Shown: piece by piece, positions 9,660-17,926 of the stretch | Numbering within the stretch: position 1 is the stretch's first letter | Layout: each line of letters starts with the position of its first letter | Source of the DNA: Streptomyces bottropensis ATCC 25435 | GTDB lineage: Bacteria > Actinomycetota > Actinomycetes > Streptomycetales > Streptomycetaceae | DNA: 64,000 bases | Assembly: GCF_000383595.1 (NCBI RefSeq) | Contig: NZ_KB911581.1 | Location: 5,663,519-5,727,518, forward strand | Direction: 5' to 3' | Notes under the pieces: model-generated | The model's database searches: none | What the model was told of the DNA's origin: nothing | Seen by the model: only the letters and a program-made list of their open reading frames with translations | Program-made: the position numbers and the translations under genes

Positions 9660-10388
9660 ATGACCACCCAGACCGTCACAGACGACCGAACTAACACCCC
9701 GCGACAGCGGCTTGTCGCCTTCACCCGGTGGATCGAGGAATTGTGCCGGGACGATCCCGGCGCGCGGACCGCGCTGCGCAGCGGCCTGCGCCGGGGACTC
9801 GACGACGTGCCCCGCATGCACCGCTTCGTCTCCCCCTGGCTGCCCCGCAACGGTCAGGTGCCCCAGTCCGAGCAGCGGGCGTACTACGCGGTGGCCGCGA
9901 TGATCGCCGCGCAGCCCCGCACAAGCTACGCCACCCCCGACACCGACACCGACACCGCCACCGCCACCGACTCCGCCCCCGTCTCGGACCCGGGATCGGG
10001 GTCGGAGGCGGCGGCCTCGGAGAGGGCGCCCGCCCCGCGATACGGGCAGAGCCTGGGCCACGCGTTCGCGCTCGCCGTGACCGAAAGCCCGGGCCGGGAG
10101 CGGGAGATGCGGGAATCCACCGCCGAGACACGGCTGAATCTACTGACCCGGCAGAGTCTCAACGGTCTGCACCGGCATCTGCCCGCCGCGGTCGGCTACC
10201 TGCGCGAGACCGGCGTGCACATCGACTGGGCGCAGATGCTGTCCGACCTCGCCGCCTGGCCCGCCCACTCCAAAACGATCTCCCGACGCTGGCTGCAGCA
10301 CTACTACATGCAGCGCACCAAGGCCCTGCGCGAGCACGCAGACCGCGCCGACCAGACGGAAACCGAGGCGGACAACCCCACCGGGTGA
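9660..10388 (+). CDS. cse2: Cascade small subunit Cse2 (Cas11/CasB) with low-complexity insert
   Basis: 242 residues, much longer than the ~160-residue E. coli protein. Small-subunit sequence flanks a low-complexity linker (about residues 90-127, rich in Asp-Thr pairs, Ser, Gly and Ala). The C-terminal half keeps the helical features (NLLTRQSLNGLHRHLP, WAQMLSDLAAW, WLQHYY). The protein lines the belly of Cascade and stabilises the R-loop. GGGGAAGG precedes the ATG. The gene starts 42 bases after cas8e and 59 bases before cas7e. The linker probably loops out of the complex; its DNA is a simple repeat and may be hypervariable. Confidence 0.93.
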   Translation: MTTQTVTDDRTNTPRQRLVAFTRWIEELCRDDPGARTALRSGLRRGLDDVPRMHRFVSPWLPRNGQVPQSEQRAYYAVAAMIAAQPRTSYATPDTDTDTATATDSAPVSDPGSGSEAAASERAPAPRYGQSLGHAFALAVTESPGREREMRESTAETRLNLLTRQSLNGLHRHLPAAVGYLRETGVHIDWAQMLSDLAAWPAHSKTISRRWLQHYYMQRTKALREHADRADQTETEADNPTG

Positions 10389-10447
10389 CCGGACAACCGG
10401 TCGACCCGTCCCTCACCTGCACATCCCCGAGAAACGAGAAACCCGCC

Positions 10448-11629
10448 ATGAACGCACCGGCCCGCTTCATCGACATCCACGTCCTGCAGTCCGTCCCGTT
10501 CGCCAACCTCAACCGGGACGACACCAACTCCGTCAAGACCGTCCAGTACGGCAACACACTGCGGACCCGTGTCAGCAGCCAGTCCTGGAAGCGCGCCATC
10601 CGCAGCGTGTTCGAAGACCACATCGGCGACGCCGCGCTGCGCACCCGCCGCATCGGTGAACGCGTCAGCCGCGACCTGTCACTGCGTGGCTGGCCCACCG
10701 AGCTGGCCCAGCGGGCAGGCGGCCACGTCGCGGCGGCCAGCGGCATCAAGTTCGAACTCGCCAAGGCCCCAGGCGAAGGCAAGCAGGCCGTGCCCAACAA
10801 GGTGCTGACCAACGCCATGGTGTACGTGCCGGAGGCCGCCGTCGCCGAGCTGGCCGACCTCGCCGAACGCCACCGCGCGGCTCTGGAGCAGGCCAAGGAC
10901 ATCAAGAAGCCCGCAGACAAGAGCGTCCTGCCCACCGCGGAGGTGGAGAGCGTGCTGCGGTCCCGCAACGGGGTCATCAACCTTTTCGGACGGATGCTCG
11001 CCGAGATCGACGACGCCGGGGTGGACGGCGCCGTGCAGGTCGCCCACGCCCTGACCACTCACGAGACCGACGTCGAACTCGACTACTTCTCCGCCGTGGA
11101 CGACATCACCGCCTTGTGGAACGACGCCAGCGGCAGCGGTCACATGGGACACGCCGAATTCAGCGCCGGCACCTTCTACCGCTATGCCACCCTCGATCTG
11201 CGCGACCTGACGGCCAACATCGGCGACGAGCCCGCAGCCGCCCGCGACCTGACCGCCGCTTTCCTGACGTCCTTCATCACGTCCTTGCCCCAGGCCAAGA
11301 AGAACTCCACCGCCCCCCACACCATCCCCGACCTCGTCCACGTCAGTGTCCGCGCCGACCGGCCCCTGTCCTACGCCGCCGCCTTCGAAAAGCCCGTCCA
11401 GGCAAGTCCCCAGGGCGGCTTCGCCGACCTCTCCCGCACCCGGCTCTCCCACTACGCCCAGGCCGCCAACACCCTGCTCGGCACACGCGCCCTCCTCGCC
11501 TCCGGCTGGGCCGGCCTCGACAGCGACGACCTGGCAGGACTCGGCGAGCGCCGCGACTCCTTCGACGACCTGATCACCACCGCCCTGGACGCTGCCCTCA
11601 CCCCCGCGACGGCCGAGGCGACCGCGTGA
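10448..11629 (+). CDS. cas7e: Cascade backbone Cas7e (Cse4/CasC)
   Basis: 393 residues. Six copies of this protein form the crRNA-binding backbone in type I-E Cascade. The N-terminus FIDIHVLQSVPFANLNRDD and GNTLRTRVSSQSWKRAIR are strongly diagnostic, as is the closing HYAQAANTLLGTRALL region. The frame opens far upstream (9728), but ATG 10448 begins the family sequence and has a GAGAAACGAG-type site before it. The TGA stop overlaps the GTG start of cas5e (GTGA), so the two are translationally coupled. Confidence 0.96.
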   Translation: MNAPARFIDIHVLQSVPFANLNRDDTNSVKTVQYGNTLRTRVSSQSWKRAIRSVFEDHIGDAALRTRRIGERVSRDLSLRGWPTELAQRAGGHVAAASGIKFELAKAPGEGKQAVPNKVLTNAMVYVPEAAVAELADLAERHRAALEQAKDIKKPADKSVLPTAEVESVLRSRNGVINLFGRMLAEIDDAGVDGAVQVAHALTTHETDVELDYFSAVDDITALWNDASGSGHMGHAEFSAGTFYRYATLDLRDLTANIGDEPAAARDLTAAFLTSFITSLPQAKKNSTAPHTIPDLVHVSVRADRPLSYAAAFEKPVQASPQGGFADLSRTRLSHYAQAANTLLGTRALLASGWAGLDSDDLAGLGERRDSFDDLITTALDAALTPATAEATA

Positions 11630-12447
11630 GCGCCACCACCGAGACGGGGCTCCTGCTGCGCCTGGCGGGCCCGCTGCAGTCCTGGGGCGAGCGCAGTCAC
11701 TTCAACGATCGCGACACCGCCCGCTTCCCCACCCGCTCCGGCGTCATCGGCCTGATCGCCGCCGCCCTCGGCCGCCATCGGGGCGCTGGAATCGACGACC
11801 TCACCGGCCTGTCGATCACCATCCGCACGGACCGGCCCGGAATCATCCTGCGGGATCTGCACACCGTCGGCGGCGGCCTGCCCGCGAAGGCCACGGTCAC
11901 GACCGCTGAGGGCAAGAAGCGCCCCGGTGACACCGGAACGCTGCTGACCCACCGCAGCTACCTGGCCGACGCCGCCTTCACCCTCGCCCTCACCGCAGGC
12001 GGCGACACCGATCTCCTCCACCGAGTCGCGACGGCCCTCGCCGCCCCGCGCTGGCCTCCATACCTGGGCCGCCGCTCCTGTCCACCCGAAGGCCCTCTCC
12101 TCCTTGGCCAGTTCGACGACGTACTGCACCACCTCGTCCACCTGCCACTGGCCGCTCTTGCGCCCCGAGGCGACACGGGCGCGATCGAGTTCCTCTCCGA
12201 CCACCCCCTCGACCACCTGCCCGCACCCCAAACGAGTACCCGGCCGTCCACCGACACCGGGACGCATCCGGCCGGTGAGATCAACGACCAGCCCCTCACC
12301 TTCCACACACGCCACCGCGCCTACCGCTCCCGGCCCCTGTACCGGCGCACCCTCCACCTGCCCGCCAACCGGCACACCGGCCTGGGCACCGACCATTTGC
12401 GCACCCTCACCGCCTACCTCAACCACCCCGAAGGGAGCCCACGTTGA
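11626..12447 (+). CDS. cas5e: Cascade subunit Cas5e (CasD)
   Basis: 273 residues. Cas5e caps the 5' handle of the crRNA in Cascade. The start LLLRLAGPLQSWG, then FNDRDTARFPTRSGVIGLIAAALG, is the standard Cas5e beginning, with the Gly-rich region following. The GTG start overlaps the cas7e stop and the TGA stop overlaps the TTG start of cas6e. The recognition target is notable here because the two arrays encode slightly different 5' handles (GTGATCCG and GTGAACCG). Confidence 0.95.
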   Translation: MSATTETGLLLRLAGPLQSWGERSHFNDRDTARFPTRSGVIGLIAAALGRHRGAGIDDLTGLSITIRTDRPGIILRDLHTVGGGLPAKATVTTAEGKKRPGDTGTLLTHRSYLADAAFTLALTAGGDTDLLHRVATALAAPRWPPYLGRRSCPPEGPLLLGQFDDVLHHLVHLPLAALAPRGDTGAIEFLSDHPLDHLPAPQTSTRPSTDTGTHPAGEINDQPLTFHTRHRAYRSRPLYRRTLHLPANRHTGLGTDHLRTLTAYLNHPEGSPR

Positions 12448-13118
12448 GCATCTGGCTGACCCGCATCGTCCCTAACCCCCGCTCCGCAGAGGCCCGCCGC
12501 GACCTGGTCGGCAACACAGCAGCCATGAGCCTGCACCGACGCCTGATGTCCCTCTATCCGGACCAGGCCGGACCCGACCCCCGCGCCCGGTTCGGCGTCC
12601 TGTTCCGCATCGACGACACCCCCGCCGGACCGCACATCCTTCTGCAAAGCACCCACCAGCCCGACCTCACCCACCTCCCCGACGACTACGGCACCACCCA
12701 GAGCCGCCCCCTCGGCACCCTCCTCGACGCTCTCAAACCAGGCCTGACCATCCGCTACCGCTGCGCCGCCAGCCCCGTACGCAAACCCGGCGCCACCACC
12801 CGCGCCCTCTACAACCTCCCCGCCGTCGTCCCCCTCACCGGCGCCCACGCCGACGAATGGTGGACCCGCCAGGCCGACACCGCCGGCCTGAAACCCCTCA
12901 CCCTCCACTCCCACCCCCTCGACACCGCCCACGCCACCCGCACCCCCAACTCAGGCCCCGCACAACGCATCCGGCACGCCCGCACCCGCTTCGACGGATC
13001 AGCCACCATCACCGACCCCGACCTCCTCCGCCAAAAGATCACCGAAGGCATCGGCCGCGGCAAGGCATACGGCTGCGGCCTTCTCAGCATCGCCCCCGCA
13101 AGGGACACCACCCCATGA
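12444..13118 (+). CDS. cas6e: crRNA endoribonuclease Cas6e (CasE)
   Basis: 224 residues starting with TTG overlapping the cas5e stop, with AAGGGAG upstream. Cas6e cuts the repeat hairpin and stays bound to the 3' handle. His31 in SLHRRLMSLYPD matches the catalytic histidine of E. coli CasE. The C-terminal glycine-rich loop GIGRGKAYGCGLLSIAP is the family hallmark. The CTCCGC/GCGGAG stem of both arrays' repeats is the expected substrate, and neither leader-side repeat change lies in the stem. Confidence 0.95.
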   Translation: MSIWLTRIVPNPRSAEARRDLVGNTAAMSLHRRLMSLYPDQAGPDPRARFGVLFRIDDTPAGPHILLQSTHQPDLTHLPDDYGTTQSRPLGTLLDALKPGLTIRYRCAASPVRKPGATTRALYNLPAVVPLTGAHADEWWTRQADTAGLKPLTLHSHPLDTAHATRTPNSGPAQRIRHARTRFDGSATITDPDLLRQKITEGIGRGKAYGCGLLSIAPARDTTP

Positions 13119-14113
13119 CCCACCCCACCGCCCCACCCGGCACCAAACACACCGCCAGCCAGGCACGACGCAGGCTCGCGGCCCCGACTGTCGCGATGCT
13201 CCCTCGCATCGCCGACTCCCTGTCCTTCCTGTACCTCGACATCGTGCGCATCCAGCAGGACGACACCGGCGTCCGCGCCGAAGTCACCAGCGAACAACGC
13301 GGCACCGAGACCGTCTACCTACCAACCGCCGCCCTCAGCTGCGTTCTCCTCGGCCCGGGCACGTCCATCACCGCTCGCGCACTGGCCACCTTTGCCCGCC
13401 ACGGCACCACCGTCGTCATTGCCGGCTCCGGCGGAGTCCGGATGTACGCCGCAGCCCTCCCCGATTCACTCACTACCACCTGGCTCGAACGCCAGACCAA
13501 GGCCTGGGCCGACGACGCCCGGCGCCTGGCCGTAGCGACAGCGATGTACGAGAAGCGATTCGGAGCGGGCACCGTCACGTCGGGCACGAGCCTCGCCCGA
13601 CTCCGCGGACTCGAAGGCCAGCGCGTCAAAGCCCATTACCGCCTCCTGGCCCAGCAGTACCGCATCGGCCGATTCCGCCGCGCCTACGATCCCGATTCCT
13701 GGGACACCCAGGATCCGGTCAACCTTGCCCTCTCCTCCGCCAACACCTGCCTCTACGGCATCGTCCACGCCGCGATCCTCGCCCTCGGCTGCTCACCAGC
13801 CCTCGGATACGTCCACAGCGGCAACCAACAGGCGTTCGTCTACGACATCGCCGACCTCTACAAAGCTGACCTGACGATCCCCCTGGCCTTCTCCCTCCAC
13901 AACTCCACCAACCCCGAAGCCGAAGCCCGGCGCTCCTTCCGCAATGGCCTGCGCCTGTTCAAGCTCCTCCCCCGCATCGTCACCGACATCCAGGACCTCC
14001 TCGATCCCGGATCCAGCCGGGACGTCCCCGATCCCGAGGAGCAACTCGTCGACCTGTGGGACCCGGTCACCGGCCCCGTGCCCGGCGGCGCCAACCACGC
14101 CGCCGACACCTGA
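13115..14113 (+). CDS. cas1: CRISPR integrase Cas1 (type I-E)
   Basis: 332 residues. With Cas2 it inserts new spacers at the leader end. Metal-binding residues are in place: Glu167 (LEGQRVKAHY), His234 (GYVHSGNQQ) and Asp244/Asp247 (VYDIADLYK), spaced as in E. coli Cas1 H208/D218/D221. The start is the ATG that overlaps the cas6e stop (ATGA). The C-terminal tail is disordered and acidic. Intact adaptation genes suggest that the arrays can still acquire spacers. Confidence 0.96.
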   Translation: MTHPTAPPGTKHTASQARRRLAAPTVAMLPRIADSLSFLYLDIVRIQQDDTGVRAEVTSEQRGTETVYLPTAALSCVLLGPGTSITARALATFARHGTTVVIAGSGGVRMYAAALPDSLTTTWLERQTKAWADDARRLAVATAMYEKRFGAGTVTSGTSLARLRGLEGQRVKAHYRLLAQQYRIGRFRRAYDPDSWDTQDPVNLALSSANTCLYGIVHAAILALGCSPALGYVHSGNQQAFVYDIADLYKADLTIPLAFSLHNSTNPEAEARRSFRNGLRLFKLLPRIVTDIQDLLDPGSSRDVPDPEEQLVDLWDPVTGPVPGGANHAADT

Positions 14114-14150
14114 CCACCCATACTCGTGCGAAGAGGAAGAGCACACCGCC

Positions 14151-14462
14151 ATGGCCTCCATGATCGCCATCTCCGCCACCGCGGTCCCAGACCACCTCCG
14201 CGGCGCCCTCACCCGCTGGCTCCTCGAAGTAACACCCGAGCTGTACGTAGGCACTGTCTCGGCCCGCGTACGCGACGAACTCTGGACTTCCGTGACCGCA
14301 TGCACAGGTGACGGAGTGTCCGTCCTGGTTTACCCCAGTGACAACGAGCAAGGCTTCGAACTCCGCACCGCAGGAACCCACCGACGCCACCCACTCGACT
14401 TCGATGGCATGACCCTGGTCGCATTCCTGGCGGAAGGTAAAGAAACCGCAAAGCCACTCTAG
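14151..14462 (+). CDS. cas2: CRISPR adaptation protein Cas2e
   Basis: 103 residues of the type I-E Cas2 family: MIAISATAVPDHLRGALTRW with TPELYVGTVSARVRDELW. GAAGAGGAAGAG about ten bases upstream supports ATG 14151; ATG 14160 is a possible alternative closer to the family's usual start. The stop codon is only 18 bases from the first repeat of array 2, so the last codons double as the array leader. Cas2 forms the central dimer of the Cas1-Cas2 integrase. Confidence 0.94.
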   Translation: MASMIAISATAVPDHLRGALTRWLLEVTPELYVGTVSARVRDELWTSVTACTGDGVSVLVYPSDNEQGFELRTAGTHRRHPLDFDGMTLVAFLAEGKETAKPL

Positions 14463-14480
14463 CGGTGCAGGTCAGTAAAG
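14439..14480 (+). promoter_or_regulatory. Leader-proximal motif of CRISPR array 2, overlapping cas2
   Basis: AAAGAA (14439), three bases, GCAAAG (14448), fourteen bases, CAGGTCAG (14468), five bases, first repeat at 14481. The first 24 bases are inside cas2 codons. The same layout at the same distances occurs beside array 1. This is a likely integration-directing element; separate promoter activity is not visible, so array 2 may be transcribed with the cas operon. Confidence 0.8.
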
Positions 14481-15800
14481 GTGCTCTCCGCGCGAGCGGA
14501 GGTGATCCGCCCGCCAGCAGTGGACCTGAGCCAGGGGAACAGTGCTCTCCGCGCGAGCGGAGGTGATCCGCCCCTCGTCTACGACGAGAACGTCGCCATG
14601 CAGTGCTCTCCGCGCGAGCGGAGGTGATCCGCGGTTCGGACAGGTTCTCTACGAGAAGCTGGGGTGCTCTCCGCGCGAGCGGAGGTGATCCGCTGACCGC
14701 CGGGCCGAGTACGAGAGCGAGATGGTGCTCTCCGCGCGAGCGGAGGTGATCCGCTCGCCCACCGCACCATCGGCGCTGTCATCGCGTGCTCTCCGCGCGA
14801 GCGGAGGTGATCCGTCCTTGCGGCCCTTGGTGTTCTCGTCGACCCGGTGCTCTCCGCGCGAGCGGAGGTGATCCGCTGTGTTCTTCCTCGGTGAGCCGCC
14901 GTGGCATGTGCTCTCCGCGCGAGCGGAGGTGATCCGCAGGCGCCATGCGGTGCCCACGATCAGCACGGGTGCTCTCCGCGCGAGCGGAGGTGATCCGAAC
15001 TCGCCACCAAGCACAACCTGATCGGCCGCGTGCTCTCCGCGCGAGCGGAGGTGATCCGCGGCCGGCGGGAGCCTGAAGGAGAAGATCCTTGTGCTCTCCG
15101 CGCGAGCGGAGGTGATCCGCTCAAGCGGCTGATGACGGTCGGTCCGGCCATGTGCTCTCCGCGCGAGCGGAGGTGATCCGTCGTTGCACGAGAACTCGGG
15201 CTTGCGGAGGCCGTGCTCTCCGCGCGAGCGGAGGTGATCCGGCGTTCGCGTCGGCCATCCGGTCGCAGGGCACGTGCTCTCCGCGCGAGCGGAGGTGATC
15301 CGTTGAAGCGGGCCGGTGACGGGGGCCCACGGCCGCGTGCTCTCCGCGCGAGCGGAGGTATATCCGTACCTCCGGTTCCAGATCGGCGGCCGGGTGATGT
15401 GCTCTCCGCGCGAGCGGAGGTGATCCGTGGCAGCAGTGGCTCAAGGAGATGGGACGCCTGTGCTCTCCGCGCGAGCGGAGGTGATCCGCCATGACTTCCC
15501 CTTGGTCGCGTGCTCGTACTGTGCTCTCCGCGCGAGCGGAGGTGATCCGGCGCGAGGAGACAGCATCCGGCGCAGTCGCGAGGCAGTCGTGCTCTCCGCG
15601 CGAGCGGAGGTGATCCGCCCCAAGTGGGGCACCACGACCCTCCTCATCGGTGCTCTCCGCGCGAGCGGAGGTGATCCGCGGATCGCGCCGGCGGACTCGG
15701 AGCGGATACCGTGCTCTCCGCGCGAGCGGAGGTGATCCGCCGAGTGGGTCCGTCTCGCAAGGACGAAGGGCGTGCTCTCCGCGCTGGCTCGGCGGGGCCC
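14481..15800 (+). CRISPR. CRISPR array 2, type I-E, 21 good repeats plus one degenerate
   Basis: 29-base repeats beginning GTGCTCTCCGCG and ending GTGATCCG, with 32-base spacers. They start at 14481 and then every 61 bases to 15274, then 15337, 15399, 15460, 15521, 15589, 15650 and 15711. The last repeat (15772-15800) keeps only its first half, marking the distal end. Irregular units are a 34-base spacer at 15303, a 30-base repeat at 15337 (ggtatatccg instead of ggtgatccg) and a 39-base spacer at 15550-15588. The array reads rightward from cas2. Confidence 0.98.
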
Positions 15801-15950
15801 AGGCCGGTCGGTGATCCTGGTGCGCCGATTCGGCGAGCGCGTCACGGCTGACCGGCGCCAGGTATGTTGGGGTGCCAGTAGGAATGCTGTCACCAGCCGC
15901 AGGTCGGGCGGATTTCGCCACCGGCGCTGGGAACGGACACCCGTATCGGG

Positions 15951-16706
15951 TTGTTCGCCCTCACCGCCGGGCCCTGTTGTGGAACGCTGATCACCCACCA
16001 CCTGCGACTCAGGGGCGTGTCCTGTAGCCGCCTCAACCGCAATCGGTGCCCGTGCCGTCGGGACGCTGCGGAGTGGCCCGAGTTCGACGACATGCCAGCC
16101 CCTGTGGCCGCCTGCTGGTCGCACCTCACCGACTCTGAACGTGAGCAGTGCACGGCCGCTCGGAGCCGCCGGAACAAGGAACACCTCGATAGGTGCACCT
16201 GGTTGGAGCAGACGATCGCGGCGGCCCGCGGCGGCGCCGAGCCGCAGCAGGAATTCGAGGACGCGATGCTTTGCACCGGCCGGTGCATCACGAAGGCTGA
16301 TCTGCGAGACCGTGAGAATCCCGGCGAGTACTACGACCATAGCGACAGCGAGATCACTGCCTGCGCGCACTGCGACGAGACCGTGTGCTTCCTCTGCCGG
16401 GACCGCAACCACGCCATGCACACTCCTTGCACGAGCCCGAGCGCCATCGCGGATGATGTGCTGGCGTGGGCCGACACCGGGGACATCGACCACGGCCCGG
16501 ACCCTCGGGGGTACCTGAACGGCCTCGTCGTACGACTTGCCCGGGTGACTGGTGAGGGACACGCCACGATCAATTCCCGGATCAATCGGGCCATCGGGGT
16601 GGCCAGCCGGGTCGGTGCCGAGGAGTCCGTGATCCGCCGTGCGGCCGCCGTGGCCCGTGATTGGCTGGCGGCCGAGGAGAAGGGCGCCCCGTCGAGTAGG
16701 GCATAG
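15951..16706 (+). CDS. Cys-rich hypothetical protein, possible zinc-binding
   Basis: I do not recognise a family. The frame runs from a TTG at 15951 (251 codons); a later ATG at 16092 (MPAPVAACWSHL) is an equally plausible start. The centre has CAHCDETVCFLC followed by an H-x4-H-x3-C run, which looks like a treble-clef or B-box-like zinc site. The C-terminal third is helical and ends in charged residues. It lies between the decayed end of array 2 and the MurG-like gene. Function unknown. Confidence 0.55.
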   Translation: MFALTAGPCCGTLITHHLRLRGVSCSRLNRNRCPCRRDAAEWPEFDDMPAPVAACWSHLTDSEREQCTAARSRRNKEHLDRCTWLEQTIAAARGGAEPQQEFEDAMLCTGRCITKADLRDRENPGEYYDHSDSEITACAHCDETVCFLCRDRNHAMHTPCTSPSAIADDVLAWADTGDIDHGPDPRGYLNGLVVRLARVTGEGHATINSRINRAIGVASRVGAEESVIRRAAAVARDWLAAEEKGAPSSRA

Positions 16707-16724
16707 CGGCCATCCGGAGCCCAG

Positions 16725-16740
16725 TAGGCTGCGCCGGGTG
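16725..16740 (+). promoter_or_regulatory. Possible leaderless promoter of MurG-like gene
   Basis: TAGGCT ends seven bases before the GTG start at 16738, the spacing expected when transcription begins on the start codon. No ribosome site is visible before the GTG. No good -35 box is seen, so this is tentative. Confidence 0.35.
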
Positions 16741-17913
16741 AAGAGTGAACCCTGTCACGTCAACAGTTTCCGCCTCATCGTCACGGGAGGAGGCACCGGC
16801 GGCCACACTTACCCGGCGCTCACTGCGATCCGCACGCTGCAGAATCGACTGGCGGCCGAGGGGAGGGCCCTGGAGGTGCTGTGGATCGGCACTGCCGATG
16901 GCCTGGAGGCGCGTGTCGCGCCCGCTGAAGGGATCGCGTTCGCCACCGTGGCCACGGGGAAGATTCGCCGCTCAAGCAACCCCCTCATGATGATGTCGGC
17001 GGCGAACATGCGGGACATGGCGCGGGTGCCGCTCGGCGTGGCCCAGGCAAGGAAGCTGGTCGCGGACTTCCGGCCGGACGTGGTACTCGCCACCGGCGGC
17101 TACGTCGCCGTCCCCGCTGGGCTGGCCGCGCGAATGTGCCGGCGTCCGCTGGTGCTGCACGAGCAGACGGTGCGCCTGGGTCTGGCCAACCGGAAGCTGG
17201 CCGGTTCGGCGACGCGGATTGCCGTGTCCTCCGAGTCGACGTTGCCCCTTCTGCCGGAGGCAGTACGGGGCGCTGCGGTCGTCACCGGCAACCCGATCCG
17301 GCCGGAGGTGCTGGCCGGGCACCCGGACAAGGCGGTGAGCGCCCTGGGCCTGCACGGTTTCGACCGGCGGCTGCCGACCGTGTACGTCACCGGCGGCGCG
17401 CAGGGTTCCCAGCAGATCAACGGTGTCGTGCGGGATGCTCTGCCCTGGCTGCTGGAACGGGCGAATGTGATCCACCAGTGCGGTCCGGACAACGTCGAGG
17501 AGCTGCGGCAGTACGCGGCAACCCTGCCGGCCCTGCTGGCTGGCCGGTACTACCTGGCTGGGTTCGTCGGCCCGGAGCTGCCCGACGTCCTCGCGCTCGC
17601 GGACGTCGTGGTGTCGAGGAGTGGGGCCGGGACCCTGGCCGAGCTCACCGCGCTCGGCAAGCCGGCCGTGTTCATCCCGCTTGCCTCCTCGGCGGGGAAC
17701 GAGCAGGCGCACAACGCCCGCCACCTGGAGGAGGCCGGGGCCGCCGTCGCCCTGCTGGGTGACGTCACAGCCGACCGGCTCAAGGAGGCGGTCGGCCCGC
17801 TGCTCACCGACCCCGCGCGGCGGGTGTCGATGGCGGAGCGAGCCCGGGCACACGGGAGGCCGGATGCGGCGGACAGGCTCGTGGACGTGATCCTGTCCGC
17901 CGCATCCGGCTGA
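16738..17913 (+). CDS. MurG-like glycosyltransferase (GT28 family)
   Basis: 391 residues resembling MurG, the UDP-GlcNAc transferase of lipid II synthesis. It has the N-terminal G-loop VTGGGTGGHTYPAL, ATGGYVAVPAG, a second glycine loop VTGGAQGSQ, and the C-terminal sugar-nucleotide site SRSGAGTLAEL with the NEQ motif (SAGNEQAHNARHL). It sits among nucleotide-sugar and aminotransferase genes rather than in the cell-division cluster. It is therefore probably a secondary-metabolism paralogue that attaches GlcNAc or a modified sugar to a small acceptor (inference). It converges with the DegT gene with 13 bases between. Confidence 0.85.
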   Translation: MKSEPCHVNSFRLIVTGGGTGGHTYPALTAIRTLQNRLAAEGRALEVLWIGTADGLEARVAPAEGIAFATVATGKIRRSSNPLMMMSAANMRDMARVPLGVAQARKLVADFRPDVVLATGGYVAVPAGLAARMCRRPLVLHEQTVRLGLANRKLAGSATRIAVSSESTLPLLPEAVRGAAVVTGNPIRPEVLAGHPDKAVSALGLHGFDRRLPTVYVTGGAQGSQQINGVVRDALPWLLERANVIHQCGPDNVEELRQYAATLPALLAGRYYLAGFVGPELPDVLALADVVVSRSGAGTLAELTALGKPAVFIPLASSAGNEQAHNARHLEEAGAAVALLGDVTADRLKEAVGPLLTDPARRVSMAERARAHGRPDAADRLVDVILSAASG

Positions 17914-17926
17914 CTGGCGCGGGGAG

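Noticed and set aside
8775..10061. 428-codon minus-strand frame opposite cas8e/cse2
   Set aside because: Gly-rich shadow without domains; the plus-strand Cascade genes are unambiguous.
14579..15921. Similar repetitive frames over array 2 on both strands
   Set aside because: Same artefact of repeat translation; spacers supply unrelated sequence between the copies.
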